Of a stretch of 24,176 nucleotides of DNA, positions 1 to 6,106 are shown one piece after another (the first letter of the stretch is position 1; each line of letters starts with the position of its first letter). The DNA is from JBHEPS01 sp046261635. Lineage in GTDB: Bacteria; Acidobacteriota; Thermoanaerobaculia; Gp7-AA8. Under the pieces are notes generated by a model. The model was not told where the DNA came from and searched no databases. It saw only the letters and a list, made by a program, of their open reading frames with translations. The stretch lies in contig JBHEOL010000038.1 in the NCBI GenBank assembly GCA_046261635.1, positions 1-24,176 of the forward strand, in the 5' to 3' direction. Made by a program: the position numbers and the translations under genes.

Positions 1-531
1 GTGGCCGGTGGCGTGTGGACCTACCCGTTGGTCGTTCCCAGCAACGTCCAGTTCGAAACCGAGACGTGCACCGACCTCGGTGCCGAGGGCGAGCGGTTCA
101 TTCCGACCGCTCTGACGGTCCAGTTCGAGAACGTGACGACCGGATGCGACGATTCGCTGACGGACGGTCTGATCGTCAACCCGCTCGATGACTCCTGCAG
201 GATTCCGCCAGCTCAGGCGACAGCCGAGCCGGGAGCGCTCACATTCACCGACGTCACCGTTGGCGCCAACTCCACGCAGGCAGTGACCGTCACCAACACG
301 GGCGGGGCTCCACTCACCGTCGCATCCATTTCCGAGATTGCGGATTCCGACGGCTACTACACGGTGAATACGGGCAGCTGCGCGGCGAACACCGTTCTTC
401 CCGCCGAGGCGAGTTGCTCGTTCTCGATCACGTATGCGCCATTGGCCGCGGGAAGCCATTCAGCCACTTACCAGGTCAACACCGATGCGAACGATCCGAT
501 CATCTCGGCCAGCGGTACGGCCGTTCCATGA
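1..531 (+). CDS. Choice-of-anchor D domain protein, C-terminal part (cut by window edge)
   Basis: The reading frame is open from the first base and ends in TGA at 529-531, so this is probably the C-terminal part of a larger exported protein; the GTG at base 1 need not be its start. Residues about 79-176 form an Ig-like ASH/choice-of-anchor D domain: a PGALTFTDVTVG opening, a VTVTNTGGAPLTV strand pair, a SCSFSITYAP strand and a closing ISASGTAV. This domain type is common in repeated arrays in large cell-surface or secreted proteins. The Cys pairs (about residues 125 and 139 in the domain, others upstream) fit an extracytoplasmic location. The upstream segment (residues 1-78) is also Cys-containing and beta-rich, but I do not recognise it. 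Function is unknown; adhesion or structural surface roles are only a guess. A hairpin follows 20 nt after the stop. Confidence 0.7.
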   Translation: MAGGVWTYPLVVPSNVQFETETCTDLGAEGERFIPTALTVQFENVTTGCDDSLTDGLIVNPLDDSCRIPPAQATAEPGALTFTDVTVGANSTQAVTVTNTGGAPLTVASISEIADSDGYYTVNTGSCAANTVLPAEASCSFSITYAPLAAGSHSATYQVNTDANDPIISASGTAVP

Positions 532-552
532 TCTGGTTACAGCGATAGTCGA

Positions 553-585
553 GACTCTGGCCGTCCCGAATGGGCGGCCAGAGTC
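553..585 (+). terminator. Stem-loop after the choice-of-anchor D gene
   Basis: An 11-bp perfect stem (gactctggccg at 553-563 pairing with cggccagagtc at 575-585) can be extended inward by CCC/GGG across one bulged T, leaving a GAAT loop. It sits 22 nt after a stop codon and 48 nt before the next start, as expected of a terminator. There is no T-run after it, so it is either a U-tract-free intrinsic terminator or an mRNA 3'-end stabiliser. Confidence 0.55.
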
Positions 586-633
586 GTCTCCGGTTGCAGC
601 AATCGCGGATAGTCGCCAGAATACGCTTCCGTC

Positions 634-1770
634 ATGCCCGATCAGAATCCGTTCAGTCCCAAGATCGAGGACCTGAAGGCCAGGGTCCGGCTCGACCCCA
701 AGTCGCGCCTGTTCCTCCCCCTGGCGGAGGAGTTGAGAAAGGCCGGCCGTCCCGATGAGGCGGAGGCCGCTCTTCGAAGCGGGCTCGAGCACCACTCGTC
801 GTACCTCTCTGCCTGGATCAGCCTGGGCCGCTGCCTGATCGAGCGGGGGGCCCGGCGCGAGGCGACCACTGCCCTGATGAACGCCCTCGCGATCGATCCG
901 GGCAACGTCGTCGCCGCCCGTCTCCTCGCCGACAACTATCTCGCCCTCGGTGAAAAAGTCGAGGCCATCAAGAAGCTCAAGCTCGTTCGCGCGCTTCTCC
1001 CCTCCGATGACTCGATCGAAGAGGCGATTGCCTCGCTCGAGAGGGAGCTCGGGGAGGCGCCGCCGCCCGCAGGCTCGAGCGCCTCCTCCAGGGCCGAGCA
1101 GGAGCCCGTTTCCGAGCCGCCGGCCTCCGAGGAGCAGGCGACCGGTGACGCCTCTCTTCCCGACCACGGCGAGCAACCGCGGGAAGGGAACGGCCCGGCC
1201 GTCCCCGGGGCGGATCGAAGCGGACCCTCCGCAATGCAGGTCGCGGCGTCGCAGCCCTTCTTTCTCCAGGGCGGAGAGCAGGATGACGACCGGGAAGAGG
1301 GACCGTCGATCCGGGAGGATGAACGGGAGCCGGCAATCGAGGCCTCCTCCAAGAGTGATTCGGCGTTCCCTTTCGGGCGCGCGGACCGGGACGAGGAAGT
1401 GGATGGGCGTACTGCCGACAAGGAGCCCGAACCGTTCGAAGAACACGCGGATGACGATCTGTTCGGCGGGTCTCCTCCCCCCGAATCTCCCGGGGCCGAC
1501 CAGGAGGACGTGGTGCCGGCCGCAGCTCCGATCGATTCGCATACCTCGACCTTGACGATGGCCGACCTCTACGCGCGGCAGGGACACACCGAGGCGGCTC
1601 GCGACATTTATCTCCGGATCCTGGATCGAGACCCTTCGAACGAAGAGGTGAGGCGGAAGCTGGACCTGCTCGGAGATGCTCGGCCGCCCGAGGTCAGCGC
1701 ACCTGACGAGGGGCGAGCGGAGGCGGTGAGAAAGCTCGAGAGCTGGCTTCAGAAAGTGGGGCCCAGGTGA
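634..1770 (+). CDS. TPR-repeat protein with a long acidic disordered middle
   Basis: 378 aa, predicted cytoplasmic, no signal peptide. Residues about 14-140 hold three to four TPR-like helical pairs (PLAEELRKAGRPDEAEAALR, ALAIDPGNVVAARLLADNYL and similar). Residues about 140-300 are Pro/Glu/Asp/Ser-rich and look disordered. A further TPR unit follows near residues 305-345 (LYARQGHTEAARDIYLRIL), and the end is helical. TPRs mediate protein binding; the partner is unknown, but the stop overlaps the start of a roadblock/LC7 gene by 4 nt (GTGA), so the two are probably made together and may interact. It is the first gene of the operon that runs to accB-accC. No convincing Shine-Dalgarno precedes the ATG; a TACGCT hexamer lies 6 nt upstream. 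Annotation as a TPR protein is firm, the role is not. Confidence 0.8.
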   Translation: MPDQNPFSPKIEDLKARVRLDPKSRLFLPLAEELRKAGRPDEAEAALRSGLEHHSSYLSAWISLGRCLIERGARREATTALMNALAIDPGNVVAARLLADNYLALGEKVEAIKKLKLVRALLPSDDSIEEAIASLERELGEAPPPAGSSASSRAEQEPVSEPPASEEQATGDASLPDHGEQPREGNGPAVPGADRSGPSAMQVAASQPFFLQGGEQDDDREEGPSIREDEREPAIEASSKSDSAFPFGRADRDEEVDGRTADKEPEPFEEHADDDLFGGSPPPESPGADQEDVVPAAAPIDSHTSTLTMADLYARQGHTEAARDIYLRILDRDPSNEEVRRKLDLLGDARPPEVSAPDEGRAEAVRKLESWLQKVGPR

Positions 1771-2123
1771 ACTTTCGAGCGGTTCTCGAAGAAATCCTGG
1801 AAAGGGTCGAAGGGGCGAAGGCGATCAGCCTGATCGGCCTCGACGGAATCGCGATCGACTCGGTCAACCCCGGAGGTCTCCCTCTCGAGGGGCTTTCGGC
1901 CGAGTTCACCTCGATCGTGAAGGGGCTGAATGTCTCCAACACCGAGCTGGAAACCGGCGAGGTGCGCCAGCTCGCGGTCGCGACCGGGCGATACGTAACC
2001 TTCCTCTCCGCGGTGACTTCCGACTACTTCATCCTCATGATACTGTCAGCCGACGGCAACTACGGCCGGGCCCGGTTCGAGCTGTTACGGGCAAAAACCA
2101 GACTACAGGACGAGTTGAGCTGA
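1767..2123 (+). CDS. Roadblock/LC7 domain protein
   Basis: 118 aa, GTG start overlapping the TPR gene stop (GTGA). The whole protein is one roadblock/LC7 domain: an N-terminal helix (FRAVLEEILERVEGAKA), a strand with a central glycine-aspartate turn (ISLIGLDGIAIDSV), a middle helix (LSAEFTSIVKGL), and the paired strands VRQLAVATGRYVTFLSAV and YFILMILSADGNYGRARF before a last helix. Bacterial members such as MglB act as dimeric regulators (GAP-like) of small Ras-like GTPases that set polarity or motility; no GTPase gene is adjacent here. The position between a TPR gene and accB suggests a conserved operon rather than a motility locus. The start is set by the overlap and by the domain beginning right at the N-terminus. 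Exact function is unknown. Confidence 0.85.
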   Translation: MNFRAVLEEILERVEGAKAISLIGLDGIAIDSVNPGGLPLEGLSAEFTSIVKGLNVSNTELETGEVRQLAVATGRYVTFLSAVTSDYFILMILSADGNYGRARFELLRAKTRLQDELS

Positions 2124-2124
2124 C

Positions 2125-2607
2125 GTGGCCTTCCTAACGTTCAAGGAAATTCTGGAACTGATCGATCGCGTCGCCGAGCGGGGGATCTCCGCCGTCGAGG
2201 TGGAATCCGCGGGGATGAAAGTCCGCGTGGAAGGAAAAAGGAGCGAGGTCACTCCGCCCCGGGGGGGCGAGTCGCAGAGTCATGCGTCGCCGGCCCCTGC
2301 AGCAGCCCCTTCGGCCGGGTCTGATGCCACCGCGACCGAAGTCGCGGAGGCTGAGTCGGAGGAAGGGCTGCACGTCATCACCTCGCCGATCGTGGGGACG
2401 TTCTACCGGACGCCGAATCCGGAAGCCGAGGCGTTCGTGTCGGTCGGCAGCCGGATCACGAAGGGGCAGGTTCTCTGCATCGTCGAGGCGATGAAGCTGA
2501 TGAATGAAATCGAAGCGGAGGTAGAAGGCGTGATTACGCGGATCTACCCCCAGAACGGCCAGCCCATCGAGTACGGAGAGAAGCTGTTCGCCGTTCGCCT
2601 CTCCTGA
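2125..2607 (+). CDS. accB: Acetyl-CoA carboxylase biotin carboxyl carrier protein
   Basis: 160 aa, close to the usual 150-160 aa of AccB. It carries the biotin that is carboxylated by AccC and then donates CO2 to acetyl-CoA on the carboxyltransferase AccA/AccD, giving malonyl-CoA for fatty acid synthesis. Domains: an N-terminal helical region that binds AccC (1-40), an Ala/Pro/Ser-rich flexible linker (about 42-80), and the biotinyl/lipoyl domain (about 83-160) with SPIVGTFYRTP, the biotinylation motif EAMKLMNEI (biotinyl Lys124, codon 2494-2496) and the closing NGQPIEYGEKLFAV. The GTG start lies one base after the roadblock stop and gives a standard N-terminus. accC follows after 66 nt, the classic accBC order. 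AccA and AccD are not in the window. Confidence 0.96.
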   Translation: MAFLTFKEILELIDRVAERGISAVEVESAGMKVRVEGKRSEVTPPRGGESQSHASPAPAAAPSAGSDATATEVAEAESEEGLHVITSPIVGTFYRTPNPEAEAFVSVGSRITKGQVLCIVEAMKLMNEIEAEVEGVITRIYPQNGQPIEYGEKLFAVRLS

Positions 2608-2673
2608 ACGCGCGCAAGCCTGGAGCACCGGCCTGGGGCCGCACGCGAGCGGGCCTGAGGGACCGATCCGATC

Positions 2674-4011
2674 ATGATCTCGAAAATTCTCGTAGCCAAC
2701 CGGGGCGAAATTGCCCTCCGCATCATACTCGCCTGCAAGGAGATGGGGATCCGCACGGTCGCCGTTCACTCGGAGACCGACAGCGAGTCACTTCACGTGC
2801 GCTACGCGGACGAAGAAGTCTGCATCGGCCCGGCGGCGTCGCGGCTGAGCTACCTCAACATCTCGAGCATCGTCGCCGCCGCGGAGATCACGGGCGCGGA
2901 TGCGCTGCACCCCGGCTACGGATTTCTGGCCGAGAATGCCGGATTTGCCGAGATCCTCGGCGAGTGCAACATCCGGTTCATCGGGCCCACGCCGGAAGCG
3001 ATCCGGCTGATGGGCGACAAGGCGAAAGCGCGGACGACAGCCGTGGAGGCCGGCGTGCCGATTCTTCCGGGAAGCGACGGGCCGGTGAAGAGTCACGCCG
3101 ACGCGCTCGAGGTCGCGCAGTCCATCGGCTTTCCCATCATTCTGAAGGCCTCCGCAGGAGGAGGCGGGCGCGGAATGCGGATCTGCATGAATGCGGATCA
3201 GCTCCAGTCGGCGTGGGAGACCGCGCGCAATGAGGCCGAAAGGGCTTTTGGCGTCGCCGACGTCTACATTGAGAAGTACCTGCTCGAGCCCAGGCACATC
3301 GAGTTCCAGGTTTTTGGCGACCATCACGGCAATGTCATCCATCTCGGGGAGCGGGAGTGCTCGATCCAGAGACGGCACCAGAAGATCATCGAGGAATCGC
3401 CATCGCCAGTGATGAATGAGGATCTGCGGAAGCGGATGGGCGAGGCGGCGATCAAGCTCTGCCGGCACGTCAACTACACCAATGCGGGAACGATCGAGTT
3501 TCTCGTCGAGGGCGATGAGTTCTACTTCATGGAGATGAACACGCGGATCCAGGTCGAGCATCCGGTGACCGAGGCGGTGACCAGCGTCGATCTCGTGAAG
3601 GAGCAGATCCGCATCGCCAACGGTGAACAGCTCTCGGTCAGGCACGACCTCCGGCTGCGCGGACATGCGATCGAGTTCCGGATCAACGCGGAAGATCCTG
3701 TCACCTTCGCGCCCAACCCGGGGAAAATCACGGCCTTCCACGCGCCGGGGGGGCCCGGGGTGCGGATCGATTCGGCCGTGTACGCGGGGTGGGTGGTGCC
3801 GCCTCACTACGATTCCCTGATCGCCAAGCTGATCGTCCACGGGAAGGACCGGGCTGAAGCGCTTGCGCGGGGACGCCGCGCGCTCGAGCTGTTCACGATC
3901 GAGGGCGTCAAGACCTCGATTCCGCTGCATCTGGCGATCCTCGACGATCCCCGCTTTCAAGAGGGCGTGTTCTCCACCAAGTTCATGGACGACTTTCTCA
4001 AGAGGAAGTGA
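2674..4011 (+). CDS. accC: Acetyl-CoA carboxylase, biotin carboxylase subunit
   Basis: 445 aa, full length for AccC. It carboxylates the biotin on AccB using ATP and bicarbonate. The N-terminal biotin carboxylase domain begins MISKILVANRGEIALRI; the ATP-grasp domain has DKAKAR (Lys116), the glycine loop KASAGGGGRGMRI (Lys158), His208, Lys237, Glu275, and the catalytic block MEMNTRIQVEHPVTE (Glu287, Asn289, Arg291, Glu295). These align with a constant offset of one to the E. coli residues, so the active site is complete. A C-terminal biotin carboxylase domain follows (HAIEFRINAEDP, then PPHYDSLIAKLIVHG). No carrier or carboxyltransferase domain is fused, so this is the bacterial stand-alone type. 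A GAGGGA Shine-Dalgarno-like stretch precedes the ATG by about 12 nt. Confidence 0.97.
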   Translation: MISKILVANRGEIALRIILACKEMGIRTVAVHSETDSESLHVRYADEEVCIGPAASRLSYLNISSIVAAAEITGADALHPGYGFLAENAGFAEILGECNIRFIGPTPEAIRLMGDKAKARTTAVEAGVPILPGSDGPVKSHADALEVAQSIGFPIILKASAGGGGRGMRICMNADQLQSAWETARNEAERAFGVADVYIEKYLLEPRHIEFQVFGDHHGNVIHLGERECSIQRRHQKIIEESPSPVMNEDLRKRMGEAAIKLCRHVNYTNAGTIEFLVEGDEFYFMEMNTRIQVEHPVTEAVTSVDLVKEQIRIANGEQLSVRHDLRLRGHAIEFRINAEDPVTFAPNPGKITAFHAPGGPGVRIDSAVYAGWVVPPHYDSLIAKLIVHGKDRAEALARGRRALELFTIEGVKTSIPLHLAILDDPRFQEGVFSTKFMDDFLKRK

Positions 4012-4026
4012 GGCGTCGGATCACCG

Positions 4027-4659
4027 ATGCGACTGCGGCGAGAAGAAGTCCCCCCGATCTATGCTCTCACGCATCCTTTCTCCGGATGGACCGCGGCGCA
4101 GCTGGTGCGCGAACTGGTTGGCGCGGGGGCGCGCTGGGTGCAGATCCGCGAGAAGTCCGCGACCGATGCCGCTCGTCACGAGGACCTGCACTCGATCGCG
4201 GCTTCGCTGCCGAGCCTGGTCCGGCTGTTCGTCAACGACCGGGTCGATCTCGCACTCGCATGCCGGGCCGACGGGGTCCACCTGGGCGACGAAGATCTCC
4301 CCGTGGTCGAAGCCCGGAGGATCGCAGGTGAGGAGCTCCTGATCGGGTACTCCACGCATTCGGTCGAGGAGGCGCTCGCCGCCGCCTCCCGCCCCGAAAT
4401 CGATTACGTTGCCATCGGCCCGATCTTCTCCTCTTCCACGAAGACCGTTCGGGAACCTCTCGGAACCCGCCCGATCGAGCAGATCCGCCTCGGGACCGAC
4501 AAGCCGCTGATTGCAATCGGAGGGATCGGGCCTGAGAACATCGGCGAGGTGCTTCGCGCGGGCGCGGACTCGGCGGCGGTCATCGGAGCGATTTACTCCG
4601 AGGGGTCGATCCGCGACGCGCTCGGACGGCTCCATGATGCGGTGGAGCGGGCTCGATGA
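4027..4659 (+). CDS. thiE: Thiamine-phosphate synthase
   Basis: 210 aa, normal ThiE length. It joins HMP-pyrophosphate and the carboxythiazole phosphate to make thiamine monophosphate. The TIM-barrel motifs are all present: WVQIREK (Arg41, Lys43, pyrophosphate binding), VNDRVDLA (Asn70, Asp71), GVHLGDEDL (Asp90), GYSTHS, DYVAIGPIFSSSTKT (Thr138, Lys139) and the phosphate-binding IAIGGIGPEN. The gene follows accC by 15 nt and its stop overlaps the aroK start (ATGA), so it belongs to the same operon. No THI-box riboswitch is visible upstream, as expected inside an operon. A second, degenerate paralogue lies at 8666-9256; this copy is the one with an intact catalytic set. Confidence 0.93.
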   Translation: MRLRREEVPPIYALTHPFSGWTAAQLVRELVGAGARWVQIREKSATDAARHEDLHSIAASLPSLVRLFVNDRVDLALACRADGVHLGDEDLPVVEARRIAGEELLIGYSTHSVEEALAAASRPEIDYVAIGPIFSSSTKTVREPLGTRPIEQIRLGTDKPLIAIGGIGPENIGEVLRAGADSAAVIGAIYSEGSIRDALGRLHDAVERAR

Positions 4660-5174
4660 AGATTTATCTGGTCGGATTCATGGGCTCGGGCAAGACCACG
4701 ATCGGCCGAGAGCTCGCCTCCCGTCTCGCAACACCTTTCTTCGATCTCGACGAACTGGTCGAGTCGGCCGAGCAGATGAGCATCAAGGAGATCTTCGCCG
4801 ACAAGGGTGAGCCCCACTTCCGCAAGCGCGAGCGCGAGCTCCTCAAAACCACGAAGTGGCTCGAGCATGGTGTCATCGCCACCGGAGGCGGAACCTTCAC
4901 GTTTGATGAGAACATCCAGTTCATCAAATCCGAAGGACTATCCCTCTATCTCTCGGCTCCTTTTCCTCTTCTTCAGTCGCGTATCGGCGAGAAGGCCGCC
5001 GAGCGTCCGCTGTTTCGCGATGAGAGCGCGACCCGGGAGCTCTACCAGCAGAGACTCCGGTACTACAAACTCTCCGACCTCACCCTCGAGATCAGGGATT
5101 GCGAGACCATTCGTGAAGCGGTGGAGCGCGCGCTGCTGCTGCTTCCCACCTCCGCCCGAAGAGGCGGCTCTTGA
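4656..5174 (+). CDS. aroK: Shikimate kinase
   Basis: 172 aa, typical for AroK/AroL. It phosphorylates shikimate to shikimate 3-phosphate in the chorismate pathway. Motifs: P-loop GFMGSGKTT (7-15), the Asp pair in FDLDEL (Asp30, Asp32), Arg56 in the HFRKRE segment for shikimate binding, ATGGGT (Gly77-79), the LID arginine in ERPLF (Arg117) and Arg133 in QQRLRYY. All expected catalytic residues are present. It starts inside the thiE stop (ATGA) and its own stop overlaps the next gene's TTG start (TTGA), so translation is probably coupled through the three genes. Confidence 0.94.
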   Translation: MKIYLVGFMGSGKTTIGRELASRLATPFFDLDELVESAEQMSIKEIFADKGEPHFRKRERELLKTTKWLEHGVIATGGGTFTFDENIQFIKSEGLSLYLSAPFPLLQSRIGEKAAERPLFRDESATRELYQQRLRYYKLSDLTLEIRDCETIREAVERALLLLPTSARRGGS

Positions 5175-5905
5175 AGATCCTCCTCGTCAGCGACATCCAT
5201 TCGAATCTTCCGGCGCTTCGCGCCGTGTTCCGCGCCGTGCAGCGAAAGAAGATTCCGGTGACCGTCTGCCTGGGCGACATCGTCGGCTACGGAGCTCAGC
5301 CCAACCAGGTTCTCGACCTGCTTCAAAGAAGAAAGGGCGAGAAGGTCTTCATCCGCGGGAATCACGACAGAGTCGGTAGCGGGGCGGGCGACCCGCTCGG
5401 ATTCAACCATCCCGCGCGCGAAGCGGCAATCTGGACCCGGACCCGGCTGACCCCGGCCAACCGGGCCTTCCTCCTCGGGATGACCGTCGGACCCCTCGCA
5501 TGGGGGGATCTCCTCTTCTGCCACGGGTCGCCAGGCGATGAGGACGAGTACATCTTCTCCGACTCGGTCGCGCGGAGCGCGTTCGCGGAGACCGATGCGC
5601 GTGTCGTTCTATTCGGCCATACGCACCTTCCCAGCGTGTTCCGGCTTTCCCCCGATGGAGAGATCGCGGGGGACGTCATTGCGGGCGAGGCGACCGTGGA
5701 GTTGCAGCAGGGCTGGCGCTACCTCGTGAATCCGGGGTCGGTGGGGCAGCCGCGCGATCGCGATCCCCGAGCCTCCTTCGCGATCCTCGACGAGAAGCGC
5801 ATTTCGTTTCGCAGGGTCGTCTACCCGGTCGCCGAGGCGGGTCGCGCGATCAGGGCTGCCGGACTTCCCTCGATCCTCGCCGACCGGCTCCTCGCAGGCT
5901 TCTGA
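5171..5905 (+). CDS. YfcE/MJ0936-type metallophosphoesterase
   Basis: 244 aa, start at TTG overlapping the aroK stop by 4 nt; this start puts MKILLVSDIHSN at the N-terminus as in the family. The five calcineurin-like metal-binding blocks are present: DIH (Asp8, His10), GDIVGYG (Asp36), GNHD (Asn64, His65), CHGSPGD (His118) and GHTH (His150, His152). It is likely a di-metal phosphodiesterase or phosphatase. The family is broad, and the substrate cannot be read from sequence; a late NPGSVGQPRDRDP block is typical of the YfcE-like group. It is the last gene of the operon: 200 nt of non-coding sequence follow. Confidence 0.88.
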   Translation: MKILLVSDIHSNLPALRAVFRAVQRKKIPVTVCLGDIVGYGAQPNQVLDLLQRRKGEKVFIRGNHDRVGSGAGDPLGFNHPAREAAIWTRTRLTPANRAFLLGMTVGPLAWGDLLFCHGSPGDEDEYIFSDSVARSAFAETDARVVLFGHTHLPSVFRLSPDGEIAGDVIAGEATVELQQGWRYLVNPGSVGQPRDRDPRASFAILDEKRISFRRVVYPVAEAGRAIRAAGLPSILADRLLAGF

Positions 5906-6106
5906 GGCCCGCCGCAGCAAGCGCTCCCGGGTGCGGGCTGTCCTCCCGAAGCGACGGAGTGTCCTCTTTCGAGGTTGCTTCCCGAGGGTGGCCATGTGGC
6001 CCTTTGCCCGTAAGTCTTTGAAGATGCGGGCCAAACAGTCCACTCCGGCTCGGCACGCCGACCGCAAAAGAAGGAGTCGGCGGTTCGCCCCCGCCCCGGA
6101 GATGCC
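5906..6106 (+). promoter_or_regulatory. Structured 200-nt leader before the FecR/DUF6600 gene
   Basis: Non-coding. It holds, in order: a small hairpin cctc-tttc-gagg (about 5961-5972); ggcc-atgt-ggcc (about 5990-6001); a longer stem gcccgta/tgcgggc (6006-6031) enclosing tctt-tg-aaga; and gccgac/gtcggc (6057-6081) with a purine-rich 13-nt loop. The last stem overlaps a sigma-54-like promoter (6051-6066), so the same bases can be read as promoter or as RNA structure but not both. I do not recognise a known riboswitch class here. Confidence 0.35.
6051..6066 (+). promoter_or_regulatory. Possible sigma-54 (-24/-12) promoter
   Basis: The sequence cGGCACG-CCGA-ccGCA has the invariant GG and GC exactly 10 nt apart and matches GGCACG and GCA of the sigma-54 consensus (TGGCACG-N4-TTGCA), but has CC in place of TT and C in place of the first T. 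It lies 40 nt before the start of the FecR/DUF6600 gene, which allows a leader of about 30 nt with a GGAG Shine-Dalgarno at 6098-6101. A sigma-54 activator is encoded at 10647-12020. A chance match is quite possible in DNA this rich in GC. Confidence 0.3.

Noticed and set aside
460..1587. Minus-strand open frame opposite the TPR gene
   Set aside because: The plus-strand TPR product has real repeats and a coupled neighbour; the antisense product is Arg/Gly-rich and featureless.
5930..6081. Possible GEMM (cyclic di-GMP) riboswitch in the leader before the FecR gene
   Set aside because: A CCTC-GAAA-GAGG hairpin appears on the minus strand, but the GGACGCAAAGCC-type core is missing and the orientation is wrong.
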